64,000 nucleotides of DNA from Gardnerella massiliensis (GTDB taxonomy: Bacteria; Actinomycetota; Actinomycetes; Actinomycetales; Bifidobacteriaceae): contig NZ_LRTV01000001.1 of assembly GCF_003408845.1 (NCBI RefSeq), positions 74,760-138,759 on the forward strand, in the 5' to 3' direction. The translations under genes and the position numbers were made by a program. Positions 1-6,888 of the stretch are shown one piece after another. Every line of letters starts with the position of its first letter. Position 1 is the stretch's first letter. The notes under the pieces are model-generated. The model did no database searches. It saw only the letters and a program-made list of their open reading frames with translations, and was not told the DNA's origin.

Positions 1-1
1 A

Positions 2-157
2 CGGAACAATCAGCCGAAAACATTAGCCAGGATACCTTTAGAGCAGTTCGAAGATGTACTCTCTTACATAGATAATGAAAACATAGATAATGAAAACATA
101 GATAATGAAAACATAGATAATGAAAACATAGATAATGATACAATTACGCTTATCTGA
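2..157 (+). CDS. 3' end of an unknown gene with pentapeptide repeats (partial)
   Basis: An open frame enters from the left edge and ends at TGA 155-157, leaving 51 codons. The visible C-terminus reads roughly ARIPLEQFEDVLSYIDNEN, then further NIDNE repeats, and ends DTITLI. The repeats come from a 15-bp tandem DNA repeat at about 68-139, so a change in copy number would keep the frame. No start codon or family can be assigned because the gene begins outside the window. The frame, the repeat and the stop are seen directly; that it is expressed is inference. It could also be a decayed fragment, since another frame continues open past the stop without a clear start. Confidence 0.45.
   Translation, partial: RNNQPKTLARIPLEQFEDVLSYIDNENIDNENIDNENIDNENIDNDTITLI
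68..139. repeat. 15-bp tandem repeat (ATAGATAATGAAAAC)
   Basis: The unit ATAGATAATGAAAAC occurs four times in full and is followed by a partial fifth copy. It encodes IDNEN in the plus frame of the partial gene. The period is a multiple of three, so slippage would lengthen or shorten the protein tail without a frameshift. Confidence 0.9.
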
Positions 158-363
158 GTCTCGAAAGGCGCAGAATACGCGTTGATTCCGGAGCAATGAT
201 CATTGAATTCGGTGGAGAGGAAGAAGAAAATCAGAAGGCTAAAGCGGAGTCTCAAACCTTGATACTTGAAATACTTATATTTTGGATTGATTACCGTAGT
301 GCCTTTACACTGCCACGACGTTGAATATCAGATTGTGTAAATTAGCATTTGAAGGAGAAATCA
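158..363. other. Intergenic stretch without a convincing gene
   Basis: A 43-codon frame starting at ATG 196 and ending at 324 exists (MIIEFGGEEEEN...), but it has no good ribosome binding site and no recognisable domain. It may be debris of the preceding gene. The ribosome binding site of the next gene, GAAGGAG, lies at 351-357. Confidence 0.4.
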
Positions 364-951
364 ATGAGCTTAGATGAATTGAGGAATGATATCATCATAA
401 AGCAGAAAAAAGGATTGCCGTTTATCATGGCATCGGTGATTATATGGCTTCTGATAGTACTTGTGTCAGTTTTAGATATCAATATGGATATGAAAAATTT
501 ATTGGTATTTTGCTGTTCATGCCCATTATTACCGCTGGCTTGGCTCATTGGTAAACTTATAAAGGTGGATATCTTTTCAAAACAAAATCCACTTGGACAA
601 TTAGGTTTCCTTTTCACCTTAAATCAAATGATTTATTTATTAATCGTTATGTGGGTGTTTAGTGCGGTTCCGGGAAAGATGATTATGGTATACGCTATGG
701 TGTTTGGAGCACATTTACTGCCGTATTCATGGTTGTATAAATCAAAGGGATATACAGTTGCTGCAATTTCCATTCCGATGATTTCCTTGATTTTAGGATG
801 TGCATTAAACGGCACAACGGTTGCTGTTGCGGCATGTATTATTGAGATAGTATTTGTTTGTGTATTACATATGGAATTAAAGAAAATGGGAGATAACTAC
901 AACAAATCCCAGTTTGTAGAGCTTAGCAAGGATCAGGTTTCTATGAAATAG
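364..951 (+). CDS. DUF7010-like multi-pass membrane protein
   Basis: A 195-residue protein with a short polar N-terminus (MSLDELRNDIIIKQKKGLPF) and about six hydrophobic segments. The stretches KNLLVFCCSCPLLPLAWLIG and FGAHLLPYSWLYKSKGY resemble the DUF7010 family of small membrane proteins, best known to me from Firmicutes; this is recalled and not searched. No function is established. The ATG at 364 is preferred over TTG 349 because GAAGGAGAAA sits 7-10 bases before it. It is followed by a good terminator and stands alone. Its position beside a toxin-antitoxin pair and a recombinase suggests accessory DNA, possibly acquired from a low-GC Gram-positive. Confidence 0.7.
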   Translation: MSLDELRNDIIIKQKKGLPFIMASVIIWLLIVLVSVLDINMDMKNLLVFCCSCPLLPLAWLIGKLIKVDIFSKQNPLGQLGFLFTLNQMIYLLIVMWVFSAVPGKMIMVYAMVFGAHLLPYSWLYKSKGYTVAAISIPMISLILGCALNGTTVAVAACIIEIVFVCVLHMELKKMGDNYNKSQFVELSKDQVSMK

Positions 952-986
952 AAATCTAGATCTAAAAGCGTTATGTGTAAATAATT

Positions 987-1012
987 AAGGCGGTAGTAAT
1001 ACCGTCTTTTTT
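987..1012 (+). terminator. Rho-independent terminator of the DUF7010-like gene
   Basis: A nine-base stem (AAGGCGGTA with TACCGTCTT, one G-T pair) closes a GTAA loop and runs into TTTT. Confidence 0.8.
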
Positions 1013-1336
1013 GATGTCTAAAAAGGTTTCAGAATTCAAGGTTAAATTTTTAGAGTTCAAAGAAATAGCTTCATAGTTTAAGGGTAAGTTTTCGTTGTAT
1101 CCAACACGTGATGAAACTAGACCACTCAATTTCATGTGGAGATATTATAAAATCCAGACTATTGAATTTTCTTTAGTCTATTCTTATGTTCAAAAATCAA
1201 CCTATAGAATAGATGGAGTTATCGCCGGCATCATGGTACTTGACTGTGCTATAAAAAGCGGTAATACAAAGGCAATGCGAAGGTAACACGAACACGAAAA
1301 ACATGTATGGCAGCTGAGGGATCTTATTCATATAAA
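1013..1336. other. Intergenic region, no gene seen
   Basis: AT-rich DNA between a terminator and the operator of the toxin-antitoxin pair. A 63-codon frame at 1095-1286 has no ribosome binding site and no recognisable protein character, so I leave it uncalled. Confidence 0.4.
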
Positions 1337-1370
1337 TTGTGTTGCAATATGCGACACAATAATTTATTAT
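1337..1370 (+). promoter_or_regulatory. Inverted-repeat operator and promoter of the toxin-antitoxin operon
   Basis: TTGTGTTGCA (1337-1346) and TGCGACACAA (1350-1359) form 10-base arms around a 3-base centre, with one mismatch. A promoter fits over it: -35 TTGCAA (1343-1348), 16-base spacer, -10 TATTAT (1365-1370). RelB/DinJ-type antitoxins normally repress their own operon through such palindromes, so overlap of operator and promoter is expected. Confidence 0.55.
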
Positions 1371-1392
1371 ATGCGTATGGAGGTTGATTGAT

Positions 1393-1695
1393 ATGGCAGT
1401 TACTAAAAGTGCGAATGTGAATGTGAGAATACAAGAAAATATTAAGCAGCAGGCGGAGAAGATTTTGGAAACTATTGGAATTCCTAGGGCTACTGCTATT
1501 GACATGTTTTATCGTCAAATCATTCTTAATAAGGGTATTCCGTTTTCGCTTACTATTCCAAAGTCTCTTCCAGCGCAAGATGATATGGATGAGAAAACGT
1601 TTAACGCGTTGATGGCTAAAGGTTATGATCAGGCGGTTCGTGGTGATAGTTATCCGATAGATGATGTTTTTGAAGAGCTTGAACGAGGTCTTTAA
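1393..1695 (+). CDS. RelB/DinJ-family antitoxin
   Basis: A 100-residue protein beginning MAVTKSANVNVRIQENIKQQ. It shows the DinJ/RelB pattern: an N-terminal ribbon-helix-helix segment (NVNVRI, then IGIPRATAIDMFYRQIILNKGIPF) that dimerises and binds DNA, and an acidic C-terminal part (DDMDEKTFNALMAKGYDQ...) expected to wrap the toxin. ATG 1393 follows GGAGG at 1379-1383; a TTG at 1384 is a poorer start. The stop overlaps the toxin start by one base (TAATG), the usual coupling in these operons. Family assignment is from sequence pattern. Confidence 0.85.
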   Translation: MAVTKSANVNVRIQENIKQQAEKILETIGIPRATAIDMFYRQIILNKGIPFSLTIPKSLPAQDDMDEKTFNALMAKGYDQAVRGDSYPIDDVFEELERGL

Positions 1696-2018
1696 TGGAT
1701 GAGTATAAGATAAAAGTTACTCGTCAGGCGAAAGAGCATCTTGCACTTATTCGAGAATATATTGCCACTGAGTTAAAAGAGCCGATAATAGCTAAAAGAA
1801 TACTCGAGCTGTTGAAGTCGGAAATGATGTCTTTACAGACGATGCCTTATCGTGTGAAGTTAATTGGTGAGCAACCGTGGCGTGAGCTTGGTTTTAGAAG
1901 AATACGCGTAAAAAATTATTACGTTTATTTTTGTGTTGATGAGAATAGAAAAGAAGTTCAAATACTCGCGGTTATTTACGTGAGGAGAGACCAGGCTAAG
2001 CAACTGGAACAGTTGTAA
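1695..2018 (+). CDS. RelE/ParE-superfamily toxin
   Basis: A 107-residue basic protein. It has the RelE/ParE fold signature: N-terminal strand YKIKVTRQAKEHLALIREYI, a helical hairpin, then the C-terminal sheet with RELGFRRIRVKNYYVYFCVD and VQILAVIYVRRD. The ending IYVRRDQAKQLEQL resembles the tail typical of ParE/RelE toxins. RelE members cleave mRNA on the ribosome and ParE members poison gyrase; the sequence alone does not settle which. It overlaps the antitoxin gene by one base, so both are made from one transcript. Length is normal and the gene appears intact. Confidence 0.85.
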   Translation: MDEYKIKVTRQAKEHLALIREYIATELKEPIIAKRILELLKSEMMSLQTMPYRVKLIGEQPWRELGFRRIRVKNYYVYFCVDENRKEVQILAVIYVRRDQAKQLEQL

Positions 2019-2041
2019 TGTAATGCGCTATCAAGCCAATC

Positions 2042-2242
2042 TTAAACCTTTTAACGATAGCTTTTCCTATCGTTAAAAAGTGCACCCACTATCAATAGTG
2101 TGCACTCAAAAAAGTGTAGCTATACTACCCGTTCTCTCAATCCACGTTGAGAGTGTCGTATTGATGTCTAGGGCTTAATAGGTGGGTGCATTTTTGCCCT
2201 TGTGCAGCAGGGTTTAGCGAGGGCTATCGTTAAAAGGTTTAA
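2042..2242. repeat. 201-bp element bounded by perfect 20-bp inverted repeats
   Basis: TTAAACCTTTTAACGATAGC at 2042-2061 is the exact reverse complement of 2223-2242. Inside are three hairpins: a 12-bp stem (2049-2060 with 2067-2078), a GTGCAC-containing stem around 2080-2106, and CTCTCAA (2134-2140) with TTGAGAG (2147-2153). It has no gene. It may be a small mobile repeat, a structured RNA or a recombination target of the neighbouring serine recombinase. Confidence 0.75.
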
Positions 2243-2372
2243 TGCGAAGCGGCTGTAAGCTGGCTCGGCGTGGTTTTTGAGTGCAGTTTGGCTGTATGAG
2301 GGAACATGTCGACGCTCTAGGGTTGAGTGCACAGGATGTTAACGTTAAAAAGTGCACCCACTTTGCACCCAC
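2071..2372. repeat. Direct repeats CGTTAAAAAGTGCACCCACT and TGCACCCAC motifs
   Basis: The 20-base sequence CGTTAAAAAGTGCACCCACT occurs at 2071-2090 and 2343-2362. The nonamer TGCACCCAC occurs at 2081-2089, 2353-2361 and 2364-2372 on the plus strand and at 2182-2190 on the minus strand. The last two plus-strand copies are 11 bases apart, close to one helical turn, as expected for repeated protein-binding sites before the recombinase gene. Confidence 0.7.
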
Positions 2373-2462
2373 CCTGTGAAGTGGGGTTTTATAATTCTTC
2401 ATGCTGAATTATTCTTTTCTTTTTTGAAATAATGGTGTTCAAAAAAGGAGTAGATAATAAGT

Positions 2463-3068
2463 ATGCGCTATGGGTATGCGAGGGTGTCTACAAAGGATCA
2501 GTGTGTAGACAGACAGTTTAAGGCTTTGGAAGACAGTGGCATTATGAAAGGCTGTATTTATGTTGACAAGGTATCAGGGAAGGATTTCAATCGTAGAAAT
2601 TATTTGAGATTGTTTAGACGTTTGAGATCTGGTGATGAGTTGTTTGTGAAGTCGATTGACCGTTTAGGCAGAAACTATGATGAGATTATTGAGCAATGGA
2701 ACAAAATCACAAAAGAAAAAGAAGCAAATATTGTAGTGTTGGATTGTCCTTTGCTGGATACGAGAAAACATATAGATGGTGTAACAGGTAAGTTTATTGC
2801 AGATCTTGTATTGCAGATTTTATCGTATGTTGCTCAAGTTGAGCGAGAAAATATTCATCAAAGACAGATGGAAGGAATTCGTGTTGCCAGACAAAGAGGT
2901 GTGGTGTTTGGTAGGTCAAAGATTGAGGTTCCTGATGATTTTTATGCTGTGGCGACTAGGTGGCAGCGTGGACAGGTAAATTTGCGTGAGGGTGCAGAAA
3001 TGCTTTCTGTTTCGCATACTACGTTTTCTAAGTGGCTACATGCAAGAAAAATTGAAAAAAATTTGTAA
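2463..3068 (+). CDS. Serine recombinase (resolvase/invertase family)
   Basis: A 201-residue protein of typical resolvase/invertase length. It starts MRYGYARVSTKDQ with the catalytic serine at residue 9, and has the conserved arginine region KSIDRLGRNYDEII near residues 62-75. A long helix follows (IADLVLQILSYVAQVEREN), then a C-terminal helix-turn-helix (REGAEMLSVSHTTFSKWLHARK) for site recognition. Small serine recombinases of this type invert or resolve DNA between two short sites. Its own 3' end overlaps the first of two inverted repeats (3063-3092), the next gene encodes a surface protein, and repeats lie upstream. This suggests a dedicated DNA invertase. AGGAG at 2449-2453 is the likely ribosome binding site, about 10 bases before the ATG. 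Confidence 0.88.
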   Translation: MRYGYARVSTKDQCVDRQFKALEDSGIMKGCIYVDKVSGKDFNRRNYLRLFRRLRSGDELFVKSIDRLGRNYDEIIEQWNKITKEKEANIVVLDCPLLDTRKHIDGVTGKFIADLVLQILSYVAQVERENIHQRQMEGIRVARQRGVVFGRSKIEVPDDFYAVATRWQRGQVNLREGAEMLSVSHTTFSKWLHARKIEKNL

Positions 3069-3186
3069 ATAAATCTAGACTTTAATTTACAAAATTATGA
3101 GCATGATTTCCGCCCATTCTCTACTTATTCTATTACATATTTCAGCAAAAGTCATCAAGTAAATTAAAGCCTACTTTTATTTACAA
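3063..3186. repeat. Putative invertible switch: 28-bp inverted repeats flanking a promoter-like segment
   Basis: The left arm 3063-3090 and the right arm 3159-3186 are reverse complements at 25 of 28 positions. Each arm is itself an imperfect palindrome (outer TTGTAAAT and ATTTACAA in the left one) with centres at 3077-3078 (AG) and 3171-3172 (CT), so the cores are in inverted orientation, as needed for inversion. The left arm contains the recombinase stop codon, which inversion would not alter. The arms could instead form a long hairpin, but no T-run follows. Confidence 0.6.
3130..3158 (-). promoter_or_regulatory. Candidate promoter inside the switch, now pointing away from the LRR gene
   Basis: On the minus strand TTGATG (complement of 3153-3158), a 17-base spacer and TAATAG (complement of 3130-3135) make a passable sigma-A-type promoter. 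In the present orientation it fires toward the recombinase gene; after inversion it would fire toward the surface-protein gene at 3231. No equally good promoter is seen on the plus strand of the segment. Confidence 0.4.
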
Positions 3187-3230
3187 TTGTTTTACTCATT
3201 GTAGAGATTGATGATTAGAGGTTGATTATT

Positions 3231-6149
3231 ATGGAGAGTAGTAAGAAGAAGCGTAATTCGGTTTTGCCGATTATTGTTAGCGTTGGGATTGCAACTTCAA
3301 TGGGTGTTGTTGCAAATAGTACGCCTGAGGTAGCTTATGCGAGCAGCAATGCTGCTGCTTCTGCTTCTACTTCTACTTCTGCTACGTACGCAGATAGAAG
3401 CAGTTCTGAGAATGTCGAGAATCAAGTTATTGATATCCCAGATAAAGCTTTAAAAAGCAAACTGCTTGCAGTTATGAAAGAAAACAACTATATTTCTAGT
3501 GATGCGACAGATATTACAATTGCTGATGCTGAGAGGTTGGATGAGGCAGACTTAAGCAATAAGAATACTGATAGTATGAACGCTAGTAATACTATTCATA
3601 ATTTGAAAGGGCTTGAACACTTTAAGAACCTAACAAGACTTAATCTTGATTGTAATAATGTTACGGATTTTACTGCGTTGAAGGGTTTGACAAGCCTAAC
3701 GAAACTTAGCTTTGAAAATAACAAGGTTTCGGATCTTACTACATTAAGTGGTTTGACAAGTCTAACAGAACTTGATCTTGATTATAATAATGTTACGGAT
3801 TTCACTGCGTTGAAGGGTTTAACAAACTTAACAATACTTGATATAACTGATAACAATATTTCTGATGTTACTGGGCTGGGTGATTTGACAAATCTTATAG
3901 TACTTAATTTAAGTGATAACAATATTTCTGATATTACTGCGTTGAGTAAATTGACAAACCTACAGACATTATATTTGAGGAATAACAATATTTCTGATTC
4001 TGATATTACTGCGTTGAGTAGTTTGAAAAAAATGGATGATCTTTTTTTGGATTATAACAATATTTCTGATATTACTGCGTTGAGTAAATTGAATTTAAAT
4101 GCTCTAGGTATTGGTTATACTAAGGTTTCGGATATTAGCGTGTTGCGGAATTTTCAAGTTATTCGATCCATTGATATTAATGGTTGTAATATTCCGGATA
4201 TTAATGTGCTAGGAGAATTATCGAGCCTAGGGTACCTTGATATTAGAGATTCCAATATTTCGGATATTAGCGTGTTGCGGAATTTGCCAAAACTAATAGA
4301 GCTTCTTATTAGCGGCTCCAATATTTCGAATCTTAGTGTATTGGAGAATTCGCCAAAACTAGAATATATTTATTCTTTTGATAAGTTGTCTATTGATTCT
4401 ACTAGTCCGAGCACCAGTTTGATTATTAAAGGTAATAAACATTTAGCAAAAAACGTTGTTTTCACTGTGAAAGACAACAGTTTAGGTAGCATAAACAACG
4501 GAACGTTTACTATTAATGAAAATAAACTGCCATATTCTGGTACGGTAGAAATCAATTTTACGAATAATGGTAGTGAAGATTTTGGTTATAATGGTGCTAA
4601 GTACTTTTACCTAGGAACTATAACACTGAATCTTAATGTTCCTAAGACTGATAGTGGTGTTACGACTTGGGTTATTAAAGCCAAGATGAAGTATGAGCCG
4701 GATCCAACCCTTAAGTATCAAGAAAAGAAGGTAGAAAAAGATGCCAAAGATGGTAAGAAAGAAAATAGCAATGGTATCGAGAAAGTAGTTGTTGCTGCTC
4801 AAGACGGTGTAACTAAAGTCGGTAATAAGCAGGTTACTCATGAGGGTAAGAAGATTATTACTACAACGTATACTGTTAATCCTGATACGGGTGAGTTGAC
4901 TGATCCTCATACTTCTACGACTACAGAAACTGAGCCACCGGCTCCAACTCCTGAACCACCGACTCCTCAACCGAACCCGAATCCTGTAACACCGGGAACT
5001 GGAACACCTGGAACTGGAACACCTGGAACTGGAACACCTGGAACTGGAACACCTGGAACTGGAACTGAAACACCGGGAACTGGAACTGTAACACCAGGAC
5101 AAGGCGGAACTGGTGGAACTGTAACACCAGGACAGGGCGGAACTGAAACACCAGGAACTGTAACACCAGGAACTGGAACTGGTGGAACTGTAACACCAGG
5201 ACAGGGCGGAACTGAAACACCAGGAACTGAAACACCAGGACAGAGTGGAACTGGTGAGCCTGGGCGAGGCGGAAGTGATCAAGGCGGAAGTGAATCAGGA
5301 GGTACTGAGCACGGCAATACAAATCCTGATGGCAATACACCGGGAAGTGATACACAAGGAAGCGGTACACCGGACAGTGACACCAATCCTGGTGGTGCTT
5401 ATCCGGGTGGCGTGAATCCGAATGTGAACCCGGGTGGTACGAATCCTGGCGTGTATCCTTGGTTTAATCCTGGAAGCACTGGTGGTTCGACTACAGGTTC
5501 AAATGGCGAAGGTACCAACATTCAGTCTACGGACTCAAACAACTTTGGTAATGATTTCAATACCGGAGGCACCAATTATGGTACTGGTACTGGCGCCGAG
5601 GGTGGTACGGGTGCTGAAAATAGTGCAGGTGCTGAAAATGGTGGAGGCTCCCAAAACTCTCCGTCAGCTCAACATAAGAACGGTCAAACGCATAAAACGC
5701 ACGCTAAGAATGGTACTAACTCTAATTCGAATCCTGCTAAAACCAATAAAGCTAAAGATAATAAAGCGACTGATTCTAAACCAAGCGGCTCTGAAACTGC
5801 TGGTTCTAAAGCAAATGGTTCTAAGCCAAGCGGTTCTAAGAAGACTAGTGCAAAAGCCGGCGCTAACGCTAGTAAGAATAATGCTGAAGCCAAGCGTAAA
5901 GTAAAGGTGAACAGCAAAGAAAGCAGCAAGGCGAGCAACGGTACACGTAACAAGGCAAACTCTAACTCCAAGTCTTCTGAATCTGCTAATAATTCCAGCA
6001 AGACTACCGAGTCGAGCAAGTCGTCAGCTTCTAACAGATTTGTTGCTATTATGTCCGCGTTGGGTGTGTTTATAATTGCGGTGCTTGCTGCTTTCGCAGC
6101 ATTCTTTGCAAAAAAGCATCGTGATAATTCTCGGCGTGACAGCGAGTAA
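3231..6149 (+). CDS. Leucine-rich-repeat surface protein with membrane anchor
   Basis: A 972-residue exported protein. Residues 1-40 are a signal peptide (basic KKKR, hydrophobic core, then VAYASS). About a dozen internalin-like LRRs of ~22 residues follow (about 115-385; pattern LTNLxxLxLxxNNISDITAL), then a beta-rich segment and a G5-like stretch (GVTKVGNKQVTHEGKKIITT). The next part is low complexity: Pro/Thr/Gly (GTPGTGTPGTG), Gly/Asn and Lys/Ser-rich. It ends in one membrane helix and a basic tail (FAKKHRDNSRRDSE). No LPXTG motif is visible, so membrane anchoring is inferred. ATG 3231 follows TAGAGG. LRR surface proteins usually bind host or neighbour-cell ligands. The putative invertible promoter immediately upstream suggests phase-variable expression. 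Confidence 0.85.
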   Translation: MESSKKKRNSVLPIIVSVGIATSMGVVANSTPEVAYASSNAAASASTSTSATYADRSSSENVENQVIDIPDKALKSKLLAVMKENNYISSDATDITIADAERLDEADLSNKNTDSMNASNTIHNLKGLEHFKNLTRLNLDCNNVTDFTALKGLTSLTKLSFENNKVSDLTTLSGLTSLTELDLDYNNVTDFTALKGLTNLTILDITDNNISDVTGLGDLTNLIVLNLSDNNISDITALSKLTNLQTLYLRNNNISDSDITALSSLKKMDDLFLDYNNISDITALSKLNLNALGIGYTKVSDISVLRNFQVIRSIDINGCNIPDINVLGELSSLGYLDIRDSNISDISVLRNLPKLIELLISGSNISNLSVLENSPKLEYIYSFDKLSIDSTSPSTSLIIKGNKHLAKNVVFTVKDNSLGSINNGTFTINENKLPYSGTVEINFTNNGSEDFGYNGAKYFYLGTITLNLNVPKTDSGVTTWVIKAKMKYEPDPTLKYQEKKVEKDAKDGKKENSNGIEKVVVAAQDGVTKVGNKQVTHEGKKIITTTYTVNPDTGELTDPHTSTTTETEPPAPTPEPPTPQPNPNPVTPGTGTPGTGTPGTGTPGTGTPGTGTETPGTGTVTPGQGGTGGTVTPGQGGTETPGTVTPGTGTGGTVTPGQGGTETPGTETPGQSGTGEPGRGGSDQGGSESGGTEHGNTNPDGNTPGSDTQGSGTPDSDTNPGGAYPGGVNPNVNPGGTNPGVYPWFNPGSTGGSTTGSNGEGTNIQSTDSNNFGNDFNTGGTNYGTGTGAEGGTGAENSAGAENGGGSQNSPSAQHKNGQTHKTHAKNGTNSNSNPAKTNKAKDNKATDSKPSGSETAGSKANGSKPSGSKKTSAKAGANASKNNAEAKRKVKVNSKESSKASNGTRNKANSNSKSSESANNSSKTTESSKSSASNRFVAIMSALGVFIIAVLAAFAAFFAKKHRDNSRRDSE
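4995..5066. repeat. 15-bp tandem repeat encoding GTGTP
   Basis: Unit GGAACTGGAACACCT, four full copies plus a partial one, followed to about 5240 by degenerate copies. It lies in the stalk of the LRR protein; the period keeps the frame, so copy number may set stalk length. Confidence 0.85.
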
Positions 6150-6198
6150 TTCAGGTGCTAATTAATGTTAATAATTGAATAGTTAAATACTGAATAAT

Positions 6199-6243
6199 AG
6201 AAAGCCTCACTTCATGATAGTTTCTCGCGGAGTGAGGCTTTCT
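6199..6243 (+). terminator. Terminator after the LRR protein gene
   Basis: AGAAAGCCTCACT (6199-6211) pairs perfectly with AGTGAGGCTTTCT (6231-6243). The T-run is short and interrupted, so it may work in both directions. Confidence 0.65.
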
Positions 6244-6333
6244 GCTATTACGATTGAATTATGCGTTTATTGTATGAAGTCGCAGATTTGTGATTGGGTA
6301 ATCGCTGAACAAATGTTGTAGTTTATTACCTCA

Positions 6334-6624
6334 CTATAATTTTGATACTAAATCGTTTAGTACTTTGTCGAATTCAGACATTCTGTTTTCTTGATTAAAG
6401 AATGGAAGACCTATAATCTTGTATCCTCTTCCTAAAATATCGTTAATCTTGTAGTTATTCTCAATCTGCCCTAAGAATTTTTCTTTCCACTCATCTTCAA
6501 ATAAAAGTTGACTACCTTTAGGCTCAACATATGCTTGATATGTTTTAACATCCTCATACTCTTTCTCACGAATAAAGAGCAAGTAATCAGGCTCAAAACG
6601 TTCAAAAGAGTTGCGGCAAATAAG
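6334..6624 (-). pseudogene. Remnant like the C-terminus of a type III restriction (Res) subunit
   Basis: The minus strand encodes a tail with FERFEPDYLLFIREKE, TYQAYVEPKGSQLLFEDEWK and a final IIGLPFFN...MSEFDKVLNDLV. This pattern matches, from memory, the nuclease-end of DEAD/DEAH-box type III restriction subunits, which are about 900-1,000 residues long; only about 95 remain. The TTG at 6582 is not a credible start because the matching sequence continues upstream. A duplicated 14-bp segment (6623-6650) follows and no helicase part exists. I read it as a decayed remnant rather than a small gene. Confidence 0.6.
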
Positions 6625-6728
6625 CGATGCTAAAAGAGCGATGCTAAAAGTTAGAAAATAACTATTATTCTCAATTATTATTCAACTATTGTTCAAGCAT
6701 TATCTGAGTGTTGTTCAAGCATTATCTG
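6623..6728. repeat. Short tandem duplications beside the restriction remnant
   Basis: AGCGATGCTAAAAG is duplicated in tandem (6623-6636, 6637-6650). TTGTTCAAGCATTATCTG occurs at 6689-6706 and 6711-6728 with a 22-bp period. The stretch 6650-6888 otherwise holds no gene. Confidence 0.75.
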
Positions 6729-6746
6729 CGATTTTATGTGATTTTC

Positions 6747-6760
6747 TGTGAACGTTCACA
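6747..6760. promoter_or_regulatory. Perfect 14-bp palindrome, LacI-type operator candidate before pyk
   Basis: TGTGAACGTTCACA is a perfect palindrome about 130 bases before the pyruvate kinase start. Its form fits LacI-family operators, and resembles what I recall of the motif predicted for the global bifidobacterial regulator AraQ. No regulator gene lies next to it, so the factor would act in trans. Confidence 0.5.
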
Positions 6761-6888
6761 AAACGCCGCATAAATACAATATGCGGTCACAATCCGTTGA
6801 TACACTAGAAAGCGGAATTGGGCGTTTTACGCTTGTATCGTTAAAGCGCTCATGAAAAATAAACAGAAATAGAAAATAGGTAGGCATT

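Noticed and set aside
1095-1286. 63-codon frame before the toxin-antitoxin operon
   Set aside because: No ribosome binding site, no family resemblance, and unlikely composition.
2214-2402. 62-codon minus-strand frame in the repeat block
   Set aside because: Overlaps repeat arms and hairpins; more likely a structured or repeat element than a protein.
3063-3186. Reading the inverted repeats simply as the recombinase terminator
   Set aside because: The loop would be 68 bases, no T-run follows, and the arms are individually palindromic; I keep it only as the alternative explanation.
4995-5240. Regular repeats as a possible CRISPR array
   Set aside because: The repeats are contiguous, in frame and encode GTGTP; there are no spacers.
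4611-5370. Minus-strand frames rich in Ser, Cys and Phe or Gln opposite the LRR protein stalk
   Set aside because: Produced by the 15-bp repeat read backwards; low complexity only.
5434-5904. 156-codon plus-strand frame within the LRR gene
   Set aside because: Out-of-frame reading of the low-complexity stalk.
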